Below, piece by piece: positions 16,911-25,196 of a DNA stretch of 64,000 bases. Numbering within the stretch: the stretch's first letter is position 1; each line of letters opens with the position of its first letter. Made by a program: the position numbers and the translations under genes. The notes below the pieces were generated by a model. That model did not search any database and was not told where the DNA came from. It saw only the letters and a list, made by a program, of their open reading frames with translations. This stretch comes from Streptomyces dengpaensis (lineage in GTDB: Bacteria > Actinomycetota > Actinomycetes > Streptomycetales > Streptomycetaceae): positions 496,001-560,000 of the forward strand of contig NZ_CP026652.1 of assembly GCF_002946835.1 (NCBI RefSeq), in the 5' to 3' direction.

Positions 16911-17061
16911 CGACCGACACCCCCTCGAAGCACCAGGAGCACACATCCAGTGTGCTCCCGACGGCGTCTGCCGCGTATGTCTCGCGTCAATGTCCTCGCC
17001 TGCCCGCCACGGGTGTACGACGCTGAGTGCAGGGACGTTTTCAGCAGATGAGGAGCCCGCC

Positions 17062-17539
17062 GTGCGCGCGCGTGACCTGGCGGTTGGATACGAGACGGTG
17101 AGCGTCGACAGTGACGCCATGGACGCGGCCCGGCTGATGGCCGAGCACAAGCTGCCAGGTCTGCTGGTGCTGGACAAGCAGGGTGAGCCGAAGGCGATCC
17201 TGCCCGGCTCCCAGATGATCAAGGTGCTGGTGCCCGCCTATGTGGTGGAGGATCCGACGCTCGCCGCCGTCGTCGACGAGAAGCACGCCGACCGGCTGTG
17301 CCAGGCGCTGAAGGGCCGCCGCGTCGGGGACTGCCTGTCGAGCAAGGCCGAGCCGCCGCCGATCGCGGACCCGGACGACACGGCGCTGGAGGTGGCCGCG
17401 CTCATGGCCCGTGTGCCGCAGCCCGCTGGTCGCTGTCACGTCCAAGGACAAGGCCGGGACGCACCTGCTCGGTGTGATCACCGCGTCGCACCTCCTGCAT
17501 GAGCTGCTCGGCGCCGCGGGGCCGTCGGCCACCACGTGA
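17062..17539 (+). pseudogene. CBS-domain protein with one frameshift
   Basis: GTG at 17062 with AGGAG just upstream starts a CBS pair: VRARDLAVGYETVSVDSDAM and LMAEHKLPGLLVLDKQGEP form the first repeat. The second is interrupted at about 17411-17420, where one extra C in GTGCCGCAGC shifts the frame. The correct continuation (SPLVAVTSKDKAGTHLLGVI, then TASHLLHELLG) is intact in the next frame up to TGA at 17537. CBS pairs sense adenosine nucleotides. A single inserted base could also be a sequencing error, in which case the gene would be functional. Confidence 0.75.
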
Positions 17540-17801
17540 CCGGCCTGTGCCCCGCACGCCTGCGGGCTCCTCTCGGCCGGAAGCCTGAAGGATCCCGCGC
17601 CACACCACACCGTCGATCCGACAGCCGAGACGATCCAGCACCGACATGCCGCACCGCAGCGTGCCCGACTCCAGGGGCCGCCGGCCCCCCTGTTCGAGGC
17701 TGGTGCCACAGCACCGGATGGGCCGCCAGGATCCGCGGGTCTGCCGCCACCACCCAGTGCCAGGCCGGCGAGGTGCTCTTCCGCTGGGCCGCGCCCGGCC
17801 A
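17540..17801. other. Intergenic stretch up to the IS5-like end
   Basis: A minus-strand frame (SPAWHWVVAADPRILAAHPV) stays open up to the IS5-like left end. It could be the continuation of the small gene cut on the other side of the element at 20602, but this is not certain. Confidence 0.3.
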
Positions 17802-17864
17802 GGGCATGTCTCTTTGGTGGGTTGATCAGTTGACCGGATGTGTCTGTCCGGTTAGTGATCACTG

Positions 17865-18322
17865 ATGCGATGTGGGCTCGGATCGAGCCGTAGAGCCGCC
17901 TGACCCGGTCCGCGGGCGGCGGTGGGCCGACCACCGCCGCACCCTGGAGGCCATCGCGTGGAAGTACCGCACCTGTCCGCCCTGGCGGTACTTCCCGACG
18001 AGCTCGGTTCTTTCCAGACCGCTCACAAGCGGCTGATCGGGTGGGCCGTGGACGGCACCTGGACGAAGATCCTTACGGCTGTGCCGGCGGCGGCCGACGC
18101 TGATGACGGCCCGGACTGGACCGTGTCGGTGGACTGCCCGGTCGTGCGGGCGCACCAGCACGCCGCCGGAGCACGCAAAAAGAGGGGGCCGCAGGCCGCG
18201 ACGAGCCGGACCATCACGCACTCGGACGCTCCCGCGGCGGGCTGAGCAGCAAGGTCCACCTGGCCGCGGACGGCGGCGCACGCCCGATCGCCTTCGCATC
18301 CTCATCTGGGCACGACGCTGAC
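17865..18322 (+). pseudogene. IS5-family transposase, truncated and frameshifted
   Basis: Pieces in different frames give RRWADHRRTLEAIAWKYRTC, then LGSFQTAHKRLIGWAVDGTW, DWTVSVDCPVVRAHQHAAGA and SSKVHLAADGGARPIAFA. Together they form the N-terminal half of an IS5-type transposase. There is an early stop (ARIEP followed by TAG) and at least two frame changes. The C-terminal half is missing; 20 bp past the last recognisable codon the trmO gene begins. Confidence 0.75.
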
Positions 18323-18342
18323 CAAAGCGATAGAACCTTGCC

Positions 18343-18810
18343 ATGCCAAGCTTCGAGGTCACACCGATAGGTACAGTCCGGAACAACCGGACGGACGTCC
18401 AGGACACGGACAACTGGGGTGCCGTCCGCAGCACGATCACCATCGACGAGCGCTTCGGCGAGGCGTGCCTCCAGGGTCTGGAGGGCTTCTCCCACGTGGA
18501 GGTCCTCTTCATCTTCGACCAGTTCCCGGAACACGACGACTACCGCGAACCCCGCCCCTACCGCGGCCGCTCCGACCTCCCGCCCGTTGGTGTCTTCGCC
18601 GGCCGCGGCCCCCGCAGACCGAACCGCATCGGGGTGACGTGCTGCGCCATCGAATCCGTCCACGGCCGCGAAGTGACGGTGGTGGGCCTCGACGCGGTCT
18701 CCGGCACCCCGGTCATTGACCTGAAGCCGACGATGGCGGAGTTCCGCCCGGTGAACATCAAGCAGCCGGAATGGGCCAGCCGCCTGATGTCGGAGTACTT
18801 CCAGCCGTAA
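18343..18810 (+). CDS. trmO: TrmO/TsaA-like tRNA methyltransferase
   Basis: 155 residues forming one TsaA/TrmO beta-barrel domain. Key blocks are FEVTPIGTVRNNRTDV, GLEGFSHVEVLFIFDQF, and GVFAGRGPRRPNRIGVTCC, the family's SAM-site motif (usually with a T-R-S-P-x-R-P-N-P pattern; here G-R-G-P-R-R-P-N-R). DLKPTMAEF follows. E. coli TrmO N6-methylates t6A37 of tRNA; the short length and absence of a C-terminal domain fit actinobacterial homologues. It lies inside the ends of an IS5-like element, right after the truncated transposase, so it may have been carried as cargo. The frame is intact. Confidence 0.85.
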   Translation: MPSFEVTPIGTVRNNRTDVQDTDNWGAVRSTITIDERFGEACLQGLEGFSHVEVLFIFDQFPEHDDYREPRPYRGRSDLPPVGVFAGRGPRRPNRIGVTCCAIESVHGREVTVVGLDAVSGTPVIDLKPTMAEFRPVNIKQPEWASRLMSEYFQP

Positions 18811-18923
18811 ACGGCCCCCCGCCAACCTGCCCGCCCGCACCGCCTCACCCTAGGACAGGTCACGAATGCGGCTGGAGTACTGATCGGACAGGCATGTCCG
18901 ATCAACTGACCGCCCGGCCTAAG

Positions 18924-20601
18924 CCTCGATCCACCGAGTGACTCGCGTCCTGTGGATGAGTAATCAAGAAGAGGTGCCTGCTGACCTGCGATGATGGGAG
19001 TTCTGACGCTTCCAGCACGCACAATCAGCAAGGCACCTCGTAGATGCAAGTTTCCCACACTCCAGCAGCGGTCTCCGCTGTGTTCGATGACCCGAATCTG
19101 ATCGCACATGCCGGGCTGGTCCCGGTGATGCGGCTGGCCGAGCGGTGCGGCCTGCCGCGACTGGTGGCTGCGAAGGTGAAGCTGACCGGAGCCAGGAACG
19201 GTGCGGGGGCTGCGGCGGAAGCCAAGGTCACCAGCATCGTGGGCGGCATGGCTGCGGGCGCGGACAGCATCGACGACCTTCACATCCTGCGGCACGGTGC
19301 GATGCCGGCCGTGTTCGCGGGTATCCGCGCCCCGTCCACGCTGGGCACCTTCCTTCGCGCGTTCACCCACGGTCACGCCCTCCAACTCCACGCCGTCCAC
19401 CGCAGATTCCTGGCCGCGCTGGCCGCGCACACTCCACTGCTGCCCGGCTCCGACGCGATGGCGTTCATCGATGTCGACTCCACCCACAAACGCGTCTACG
19501 GCCGGACCAAGCAGGGCGCCGAGTACGGCCGGTTCAAAGGCATCCGCACCCTGCACCCTCTCCTCGCCACGATCTGCACCCCGCACGCGCGGCCGGTGAT
19601 CGCCGGGGTCCGGATGCGACGCGGCAAAGCAGCCGACTCCCGGGGCGCCCCGAAATTCGTGAGCGAGGCCCTGGCCACCGCCGTCGAGGCCGGCTGCACC
19701 GGCATGCGCATTCTGCGGGCCGACTCGCAGTTCTACAACGCCGGGGTGATCGCCGCCTGCCACCGGGCCGGAGCCCACTTCTCGATCACCACCGGCATGA
19801 ACCCCTCCATCAAACGAGCCGTCCACAGCATTCCCGACGACGCCTGGCAACACATCAGTTACCCGACCGCGGTGCCCGACCCCGAGACCGGTGAACTCAT
19901 CTCGGACGCCGAAGTCGCCGAGATACCCCAATACAGCGCCTTCGCGAGCCGCAAAAGGAGCGAGCGGGTCACCGCCCGGCTGATCGTGCGCCGCGTCCGT
20001 GACCTGGCCAAACCCGCCGTCATGGGTGAACAGGGCGAGCTGTTTCCCGTCTGGCGCTACCACCCCTTCTTCACCGACCAGCCCGCCGCAACCCTGCAAG
20101 CCGAGCGGGAACACCGGCACCACGCGGTGGTCGAGCAGGTCATCGCCGACACCAAAGCCGGCGCCCTGACCCACCTGCCCTCCGGGCACTTCCACGCCAA
20201 CGCCGCCTGGCTGACCCTGTGGGCGATGACCTACAACCTGCTGCGGGCCACCGGTGCACTGACCTCGCCCTTCCATACCAAGGCCACCACCGCCACCCTC
20301 CGCAGCCACCTGGTTCAGGTCCCGGCCCGGATCGCCCGCTCCGCACGACGCATCACCCTGCACCTGCCACACAACTGGCCCTGGCAGCACGCCTGGACAC
20401 ACCTCTTCGACACTGTCCACGACCCACCCGCACCGGCCTGATCCCCCCTGACCACCCCGCCCGCCAGGGCCCGACCGGAACCGAACCCGTGGAAAAGCTG
20501 GGCAGACCAGCAGCTACAACCTGCCCATCCACGACCACCGACCGAAACCAGCCCACAAAACGACCAAGAGATCATCTTCAGAGCGCGTCGGTGGATCGAG
20601 G
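18924..20601 (+). mobile_element. IS1380-family insertion sequence, copy B
   Basis: 1,678 bp, nearly identical to copy A at 6259-7936, with the same CCTCGATCCACCGA inverted ends. It has its own 5-bp target duplication CTAAG at 18919-18923 and 20602-20606. Because each copy has its own duplication, A and B inserted separately. It sits in the right arm of the IS5-like element and is therefore younger than that element. Confidence 0.93.
19044..20441 (+). CDS. IS1380-family transposase (copy B)
   Basis: 465 residues, identical to the copy A protein except S136 in place of A136 (LLPGSDAMAF). The same candidate active-site residues (D143/D145, D227, E364) are present. The near-perfect identity over the whole element points to recent transposition within this genome. 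Confidence 0.92.
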   Translation: MQVSHTPAAVSAVFDDPNLIAHAGLVPVMRLAERCGLPRLVAAKVKLTGARNGAGAAAEAKVTSIVGGMAAGADSIDDLHILRHGAMPAVFAGIRAPSTLGTFLRAFTHGHALQLHAVHRRFLAALAAHTPLLPGSDAMAFIDVDSTHKRVYGRTKQGAEYGRFKGIRTLHPLLATICTPHARPVIAGVRMRRGKAADSRGAPKFVSEALATAVEAGCTGMRILRADSQFYNAGVIAACHRAGAHFSITTGMNPSIKRAVHSIPDDAWQHISYPTAVPDPETGELISDAEVAEIPQYSAFASRKRSERVTARLIVRRVRDLAKPAVMGEQGELFPVWRYHPFFTDQPAATLQAEREHRHHAVVEQVIADTKAGALTHLPSGHFHANAAWLTLWAMTYNLLRATGALTSPFHTKATTATLRSHLVQVPARIARSARRITLHLPHNWPWQHAWTHLFDTVHDPPAPA

Positions 20602-20838
20602 CTAAGAGACACGCCCTAGCCGCGGCTCAGGCGGCAGGGAACGCGTGACCGTGGGGGCGTGGCGGAGTTTCGGGACGACGGTGGGCAGTTGGCGGCCGGC
20701 GAGCAGCCGTGCTCCGGCGGCGGTGATGAACGGGCCGAACGCGACGGAGAACCAGGGCAGTTGCTGTTGGACCTGTCCGGCGACGGGCTGGACGGCGAGG
20801 CCGAAGATGCCGAAGAGGGCGGCGAATCCTGTGGTCAT
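20602..20838 (-). CDS. Small protein, 3' end cut by the IS5-like element
   Basis: 78 residues from ATG at 20838: MTTGFAALFGIFGLAVQPVA then a hydrophobic middle (QQLPWFSVAFGPFITAAGAR) and a basic tail. It may be a two-helix membrane protein. Its stop (TAG, 20602-20604) lies in the IS5-like terminus/IS1380 target site, so the native C-terminus is probably lost. The start overlaps the stop of the next upstream gene (ATGA). Family not recognised. Confidence 0.45.
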   Translation of the reverse strand: MTTGFAALFGIFGLAVQPVAGQVQQQLPWFSVAFGPFITAAGARLLAGRQLPTVVPKLRHAPTVTRSLPPEPRLGRVS

Positions 20839-21023
20839 CGCATGGCGGCGAGCGCGCGTCCCACGGCGGTGCGCACCGATCGGTTGCTCGCCGTGTCCAA
20901 GCGGCAGCCCCAGCCTCGCAAGAGGCGATAGACGGTGTCGACCTCCCGGTCCACGATCTTGGGGGCGAAGACCGTGCGGGCCAAGCGCAGCCGTTCGAGG
21001 CTGAGGAACAGGGCCTCGTCCAC
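20835..21023 (-). CDS. Small hypothetical protein, coupled to the next gene
   Basis: 62 residues, FLSLERLRLARTVFAPKIVD with TASNRSVRTAVGRAL near the end; mostly helical and basic. The stop overlaps the ATG of the following gene by ATGA. I do not recognise the family. The two small genes probably form one transcription unit, possibly starting with the zeta-toxin operon 115 bp upstream. Confidence 0.4.
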   Translation of the reverse strand: MDEALFLSLERLRLARTVFAPKIVDREVDTVYRLLRGWGCRLDTASNRSVRTAVGRALAAMR

Positions 21024-21138
21024 GGGCGCACAGCAGTTCCGCCGCCGACGGCAGGGGCGCCGCCCCGGCGAGCACCCCCGCCGGGGCGGCGGGCAGCGCC
21101 CGCGCAGCCCCCCTCGGCCGAGCCGGACAACCCCCGCT

Positions 21139-22239
21139 CTACGCGCCCGGCCCCCGGCCCCGCGGCCGCTCGGGACCCGAGCGGCGAAGGTGCGCGGGCT
21201 GCCCGGTGGCGCCGGGTGCGGCGCCCTGGCCCGGGACGGAGGGCGTGCCGGGCGTCGCGCGCGGTGTCGTACCGGGCGTCGTGCCGGGCGTCGTGCCCGG
21301 CGTCGTACCCGGTGGCGTGCCCGGTGTCGTCGAGCGGGCCCTGGCCGCGGCGGCCGGTCCCCGCTCCGGCTGCCCGGCCGGCGTCATCAGCCCCGCGGCC
21401 AGCGCGTCGATCCGGTCAAGGCGCTCGCTCCACTCCGGGCCCATGTGGGTGCGCAGCTTGTGCTGCACGGCGCGGAAGTCGGCGCTCTCCTTCGCCGTCC
21501 AGGGACGCGAGCGCTCCGTCTCGACCGCTGCGCGCAGGCCCGGCTCGCTCTGCCACCGGCCGGCAGTGACCGTGTTGGTGTAGCGCGGCGCGCCCTCGCC
21601 GCGGCGGAAGACCGCGACCTGGTCGGCCGGCCGGGCCACGTCGATGCGATCGGCAAGGTCGAGGATGCCCCGGTAGGACTGGTCCGCGTTGGCCTGGACG
21701 GTGAGCCGCCCGTGGCCGCGTTCTGCGACCTGCTCGAAGTAGCGGTTGACGATGCCCTGGTCGCTCTGCGCCTGGGACACCGCCAGGAACATCGCCTCGA
21801 CGCGGAAGCCGGCCTGACGGTACGCCAGCATGGTCCGCTCCACCGCCACCGCGTCCTGCGAGGTCTCCTGGATGACCGCGTTCAGCCTGTGCTCGCGGAC
21901 GTACTCGTGCGCCTTGGCCATCCACGACCTGCCGTCCGCCCGGGTGTACGCCGCCATCAACTTGTCGTCCTGCGCCAGAAGTTCGTCGTAGCGCGGGTGG
22001 AAGGGCTTGTACAGATCGCTGTCGACGTCGACGAAACCGCCGCGCTTGTTCAGCACCTCGGCGACCATGGCGGTCACCCTGCTCTTGCCCGCCCCGGGCT
22101 GGCCCACCAGGAACACGACCGCCGGCGTCTGCTGCGGCGTGCGGCCGGACAGCAGATCCGGGACGATCTGCTCGCTGAAGATACGGCGGTTGACCGCCTC
22201 GGGCAGCAGGTAGCGGGCGGCATCTCCGGGAGCCGTCAC
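21139..22239 (-). CDS. Zeta-toxin family protein
   Basis: 366 residues. The first 250 match zeta-type P-loop kinases: Walker A VVFLVGQPGAGKSRVT at about residues 41-56, FVDVDSDLYKPFHPRYDELL, and VIQETSQDAVAVERTMLAYR. Zeta toxins phosphorylate UDP-N-acetylglucosamine and block wall synthesis. After about residue 300 comes a tail of repeated TTPG units (TTPGTTPGTTPGTTP), low-complexity and likely disordered. The GTG start overlaps the stop of the upstream small gene (GTGA), the usual antitoxin-toxin arrangement. Confidence 0.85.
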   Translation of the reverse strand: MTAPGDAARYLLPEAVNRRIFSEQIVPDLLSGRTPQQTPAVVFLVGQPGAGKSRVTAMVAEVLNKRGGFVDVDSDLYKPFHPRYDELLAQDDKLMAAYTRADGRSWMAKAHEYVREHRLNAVIQETSQDAVAVERTMLAYRQAGFRVEAMFLAVSQAQSDQGIVNRYFEQVAERGHGRLTVQANADQSYRGILDLADRIDVARPADQVAVFRRGEGAPRYTNTVTAGRWQSEPGLRAAVETERSRPWTAKESADFRAVQHKLRTHMGPEWSERLDRIDALAAGLMTPAGQPERGPAAAARARSTTPGTPPGTTPGTTPGTTPGTTPRATPGTPSVPGQGAAPGATGQPAHLRRSGPERPRGRGPGA

Positions 22240-22553
22240 CGTCGGACCTCGCGGATCTGCCGGGCCAGCTCGGTCATCTCCCGGCGGGTGCGGGCGATCG
22301 CTGCGTGATCGGCGGGGTCCAGGCTCTCCCGCAGACGCTGCACCTCGCGACGGCCGGCGATGGCTGCGGCGATCGCCTGCGCGTCGGGCTCGGGCCTGGC
22401 CTCCTCGGCGGCGATCCGCGCGCTGTAGGCGCCGACCACGCCGTTGACGGCCTCGATCGCCGCCTCGTACGCGACGGCCTCCTCACTGTCCCACTCAAAG
22501 CCCCGCATCTGGCCGAGAACCGACGGGTTCTCCCCACTCGCACTCGCACTCAT
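22236..22553 (-). CDS. Putative antitoxin of the zeta-toxin pair
   Basis: 105 residues, acidic and helical: MRGFEWDSEEAVAYEAAIEA then RARPEPD-like linker and DHAAIARTRREMTELARQIR. No DNA-binding domain is visible. It is directly upstream of, and overlaps by GTGA with, the zeta-toxin gene. Epsilon antitoxins are short helical bundles, and this fits in size and layout though not clearly in sequence. ATG at 22553 is chosen because GAGGGGAC precedes it. The antitoxin role is inferred from position. Confidence 0.65.
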   Translation of the reverse strand: MSASASGENPSVLGQMRGFEWDSEEAVAYEAAIEAVNGVVGAYSARIAAEEARPEPDAQAIAAAIAGRREVQRLRESLDPADHAAIARTRREMTELARQIREVRR

Positions 22554-23530
22554 CACGCGTCCCCTCTCGTCACCGGTCTGTTCACCCGTCAAGTCGCTGA
22601 TCCCTTTGCTGCCGGTTCCATGCACAGCCCACCCGTTGCCGGCCGAGTCCCCCGGTAAGGGATGCAACGCAGCGTGCGGGGGCACGCCGCGGGTCTGAAG
22701 CAGGCTCCACAGGCCCGGCGGATGAGGTTGCGGAGGGACATGACTTCACCGCGGAGCCGGATTGGGCTCAGGTGTATGCCGCCCGGTCGGCGGCGACCGG
22801 GCGGAAGCTGAACGTGGACGACGAACTCGCGGCGGCACTGTACGGCGGCCACCGCGGCGAGTCCCAGGCCCAGGACGGCTACCGACTCGACGACCGACGG
22901 GCCGGTGGGATCGTCGAGTTGCCGGCCCGGCGCAAGGTCTGGCCGTGCCGGGCACGGTGATGTTGACGTATTGGCCGGGCCAGGGATGCGATCCATCGCC
23001 CGATACGGCTATTTCGTGACGTTTCCTCACGAATGGATGGTGCGTGGGCGCACATCCCTTACAGGAGGGCCGCGCCGGCCAGTCTGCGCGGGCGCCTACG
23101 TCGGCCGACCGGGAATGGTTGCAGCGGATCACAGTGACATCCATCACGTCGGCTCCCCCCATCAACGTGGTCGGGTAGTACATGGCGGCTGGGCGATATA
23201 GGCAGACTTGCCGCCCGGAAACAGACATACGGTGCGCTTGGCCCGACGGCATGCGCCCGCCCCCCTGGCTCACACCGCCCGCCGTGCACAGGCGGCCTCC
23301 TGACACAACGCCAGACCCCGGCGCGCTCTGGTACGCCGCGTCAGCACACCCGCGCGCCCGATTCAAGGGCGCTGGGGACTACGAGGCCGGGTAGTAGAAG
23401 TGCTCGTTGCCGCCCGCTGACCCAGCTTTTAACAATGACGGCCCCAGAACGCGTCACCGCAGGTCAGGCACGGCATCCCCGCCGAGCCGACCCCACCGGG
23501 GCGCACCCGCGACGACCGAGCGAGGCCCGC
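22554..23530. other. Long stretch with a gene remnant
   Basis: On the plus strand about 22700-22960 reads as plausible protein without a clear start (DWAQVYAARSAATGRKLNVD, then DELAAALYGGHRGE) ending at TGA 22958; possibly the tail of a deleted gene. The minus strand around 23070-23200 has a short readable segment (TLMGGADVMDVTVIRCN). No supported gene; promoters for the antitoxin and CAP genes must lie at the two edges. Confidence 0.35.
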
Positions 23531-24208
23531 ATGAACAAGCACCGCAGGAAGACGCGCCACCGGCAGATCACCATCGCTGCCCTCGCGCTGAGCGCGCTGG
23601 CCATACCGTCCGCCGCCATGGCCTGTATGAACGACCCGGCCGCCGCCAACGCCGCCACGCCCCCCGGCCCGTGGCAGAACGCGTCCCTCAACCAGCCGGG
23701 GACGGCCGGCGAGCAGCCCCTCCCGCCCATGCCCACGGCGCCGCCCGCACAGGACGCCACCACACCCGCCTCGAACGCACCCGCCGCGCCCACCGCGTCC
23801 CCGAGCTCCCCCGACGCCGAGGCCCCCGCATCCGGTGCCGCAGACCGCATCGTGACCCTGGTCAACAGCGAGCGCAGCAAGGCCGGCTGCTCCCCCGTGA
23901 CGCTGAACGAGAAGCTCTCCAAGGCCGCCCAGGACCACAGCGCGGACATGGCCAGCCACCAGAACATGTCGCACACCGGATCCGACGGCTCGGACCCGGG
24001 GACACGGATCACGCGCGCCGGCTACAGCTGGAGCACCTACGGCGAAAACGTCGCCTACGGATACTCCAGCCCCGAGCAGGTCATGGCCGGCTGGATGTCC
24101 AGCCCCGGCCACAAGAAGAACATCCTGAACTGCGGTTTCAAGGAGATCGGCGTCGGCCTCGCCCAGCCCGGCAACTACTGGACACAGGACTTCGGCACCG
24201 CCCGCTGA
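23531..24208 (+). CDS. Secreted CAP-domain protein
   Basis: 225 residues. A twin-basic start (MNKHRRKTRHRQ) and hydrophobic stretch (ITIAALALSALAIPSAAMA) form a Sec signal peptide. A Pro/Ala-rich linker of about 70 residues follows, then a CAP/SCP domain from about residue 105: AADRIVTLVNSERSKAGCSP, NMSHTGSDG (CAP histidine), YGENVAYGYSS and WMSSPGHKKNIL. Bacterial CAP proteins are extracellular; their substrates are mostly unknown. ATG at 23531 begins the signal peptide. A long hairpin follows the gene. Confidence 0.88.
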   Translation: MNKHRRKTRHRQITIAALALSALAIPSAAMACMNDPAAANAATPPGPWQNASLNQPGTAGEQPLPPMPTAPPAQDATTPASNAPAAPTASPSSPDAEAPASGAADRIVTLVNSERSKAGCSPVTLNEKLSKAAQDHSADMASHQNMSHTGSDGSDPGTRITRAGYSWSTYGENVAYGYSSPEQVMAGWMSSPGHKKNILNCGFKEIGVGLAQPGNYWTQDFGTAR

Positions 24209-24246
24209 GCACCCGCACCGGCCCTGACACACCAGGGCTGCATCCC

Positions 24247-24305
24247 CGGCCCTCCCGGCTCCCAACACCGTTTGCCTGTCACGGTGTTGGGAGCCGGGAG
24301 GGCCG
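24247..24305. terminator. Strong bidirectional terminator
   Basis: A perfect 25-bp inverted repeat (24247-24271 against 24281-24305) with a nine-base loop lies between two convergent genes, CAP (+) and methyltransferase (-). The length and position suit termination from both sides. Confidence 0.85.
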
Positions 24306-24333
24306 CCGCGCGCGGGTAAAGCGGCCGGCTCCT

Positions 24334-25056
24334 TCAGGCTTGGCGCTCCGGTTTGGTGACGCGGAACGCGAACTGGCCGCAGAAGGTGAGCTTGCGCAGG
24401 TTCACCAGCGCTGTCCGCCGCCCCGTCTGCTCAGCCCAGCGGTCGATCTCCGTATTGAGCGGGGACTCTTCGTTCCAGTACCGCCCGTAGGTGCTCTTCC
24501 GCCCGCCGTGGTAGGCCCGCATGATCAGCGACACCCCGTCCAGGGAGGGCCGGATCTCCTTGAGGGCGAGCCCGGCCTCCTCCAGAAGGACCCGGAAACC
24601 GTAGGGCGTGTAGTTCCACAAGCTGAAGGAGTGGTACGGCTCGAACTGGGACGTGCTGCCGATGAACAGCCCGCCCGGCCGCAGCACCCGGCCGACCTCC
24701 GCCAGCAACTCCCGCGGATGCGCAACGTGCTCGAAGACCTGGTGCGAGTAGACCAGCGGCACGGTGTCCGAGCCGAAGGGCAGATGGATGCCGTCGAAGT
24801 GAACCACCGGCCCACCGTTGCCTGGCCGGTGCTGCGCGGCCTCCGGGGAATCGCGCACGTCGACCCCCACCCACCGCACCGCCGGATCGTGTCGCTTGAA
24901 CAGCGCGACAGAGGTGCCCCGGCCGCACCCCAGGTCAACCACCCGGTCAGGCGCGCCCGGCGAACTCATCACCTCATCCAGGTAGTAACGCGACGTGACC
25001 TGACGGGCGTGGTCGTCGGGAATGCAGTCATACAGGAGGTCCCACAGGTTCGCCAT
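24334..25056 (-). CDS. Class I SAM-dependent methyltransferase
   Basis: 240 residues with motif I VVDLGCGRGTSVALFKRHDP, a motif near HLPFGSDTVPLVYSHQVFEH, and EVGRVLRPGGLFIGSTSQFE. This is the usual order of the Methyltransf_11/25 family, so it should bind SAM, with unknown acceptor. The C-terminal part (FCGQFAFRVTKPERQA) is outside the core fold. ATG at 25056 precedes MANLWDLLYDCIPDDHA; a weak GGG-rich region lies upstream. It reads in the same direction as the GH15 gene but is separated from it by a hairpin. Confidence 0.85.
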   Translation of the reverse strand: MANLWDLLYDCIPDDHARQVTSRYYLDEVMSSPGAPDRVVDLGCGRGTSVALFKRHDPAVRWVGVDVRDSPEAAQHRPGNGGPVVHFDGIHLPFGSDTVPLVYSHQVFEHVAHPRELLAEVGRVLRPGGLFIGSTSQFEPYHSFSLWNYTPYGFRVLLEEAGLALKEIRPSLDGVSLIMRAYHGGRKSTYGRYWNEESPLNTEIDRWAEQTGRRTALVNLRKLTFCGQFAFRVTKPERQA

Positions 25057-25155
25057 GCCCTGAGGCTACGAACACCCAGCCCGGGCAGGCCGTGAGCCCG
25101 CCCGGCGTTTCGCGGCAGCCCCCTCAGGCGGCCGCCCCCTCCGTGAGGGAGCACC

Positions 25156-25182
25156 CCGGCGCGGCGCGCACCGCCGCGCCGG
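25156..25182 (-). terminator. Terminator after the GH15 gene
   Basis: Perfect 11-bp GC stem (25156-25166 with 25172-25182), five-base loop, just beyond the GH15 stop on the minus strand. Confidence 0.6.
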
Positions 25183-25196
25183 ATGCCGCAGTGGCG

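Larger units (their letters stand above)
17802..20616 (+). mobile_element. Decayed IS5-like element enclosing trmO and IS1380 copy B
   Basis: The left end GGGCATGTCTCTT (from 17802) is matched in reverse by AAGAGACACGCCC at the right (to 20616). Beyond the tips the similarity continues (TGATCAGTTGACCGGA near 17830; its counterpart TCCGATCAACTGACC near 18897). The right arm is split by IS1380 copy B. Between the ends are a broken transposase and an intact trmO-like gene. No clear target duplication remains. Confidence 0.6.

Noticed and set aside
17478..17807. Minus-strand frame ending at the IS5-like end as a separate gene
   Set aside because: Reads moderately well but has no recognised family or start. 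It might be part of the gene cut at 20602, but the join cannot be shown without an empty site.
6259..20601. Composite transposon bounded by IS1380 copies A and B
   Set aside because: Each copy has its own target duplication (CTTAG and CTAAG), so the 14-kb segment did not move as one unit.
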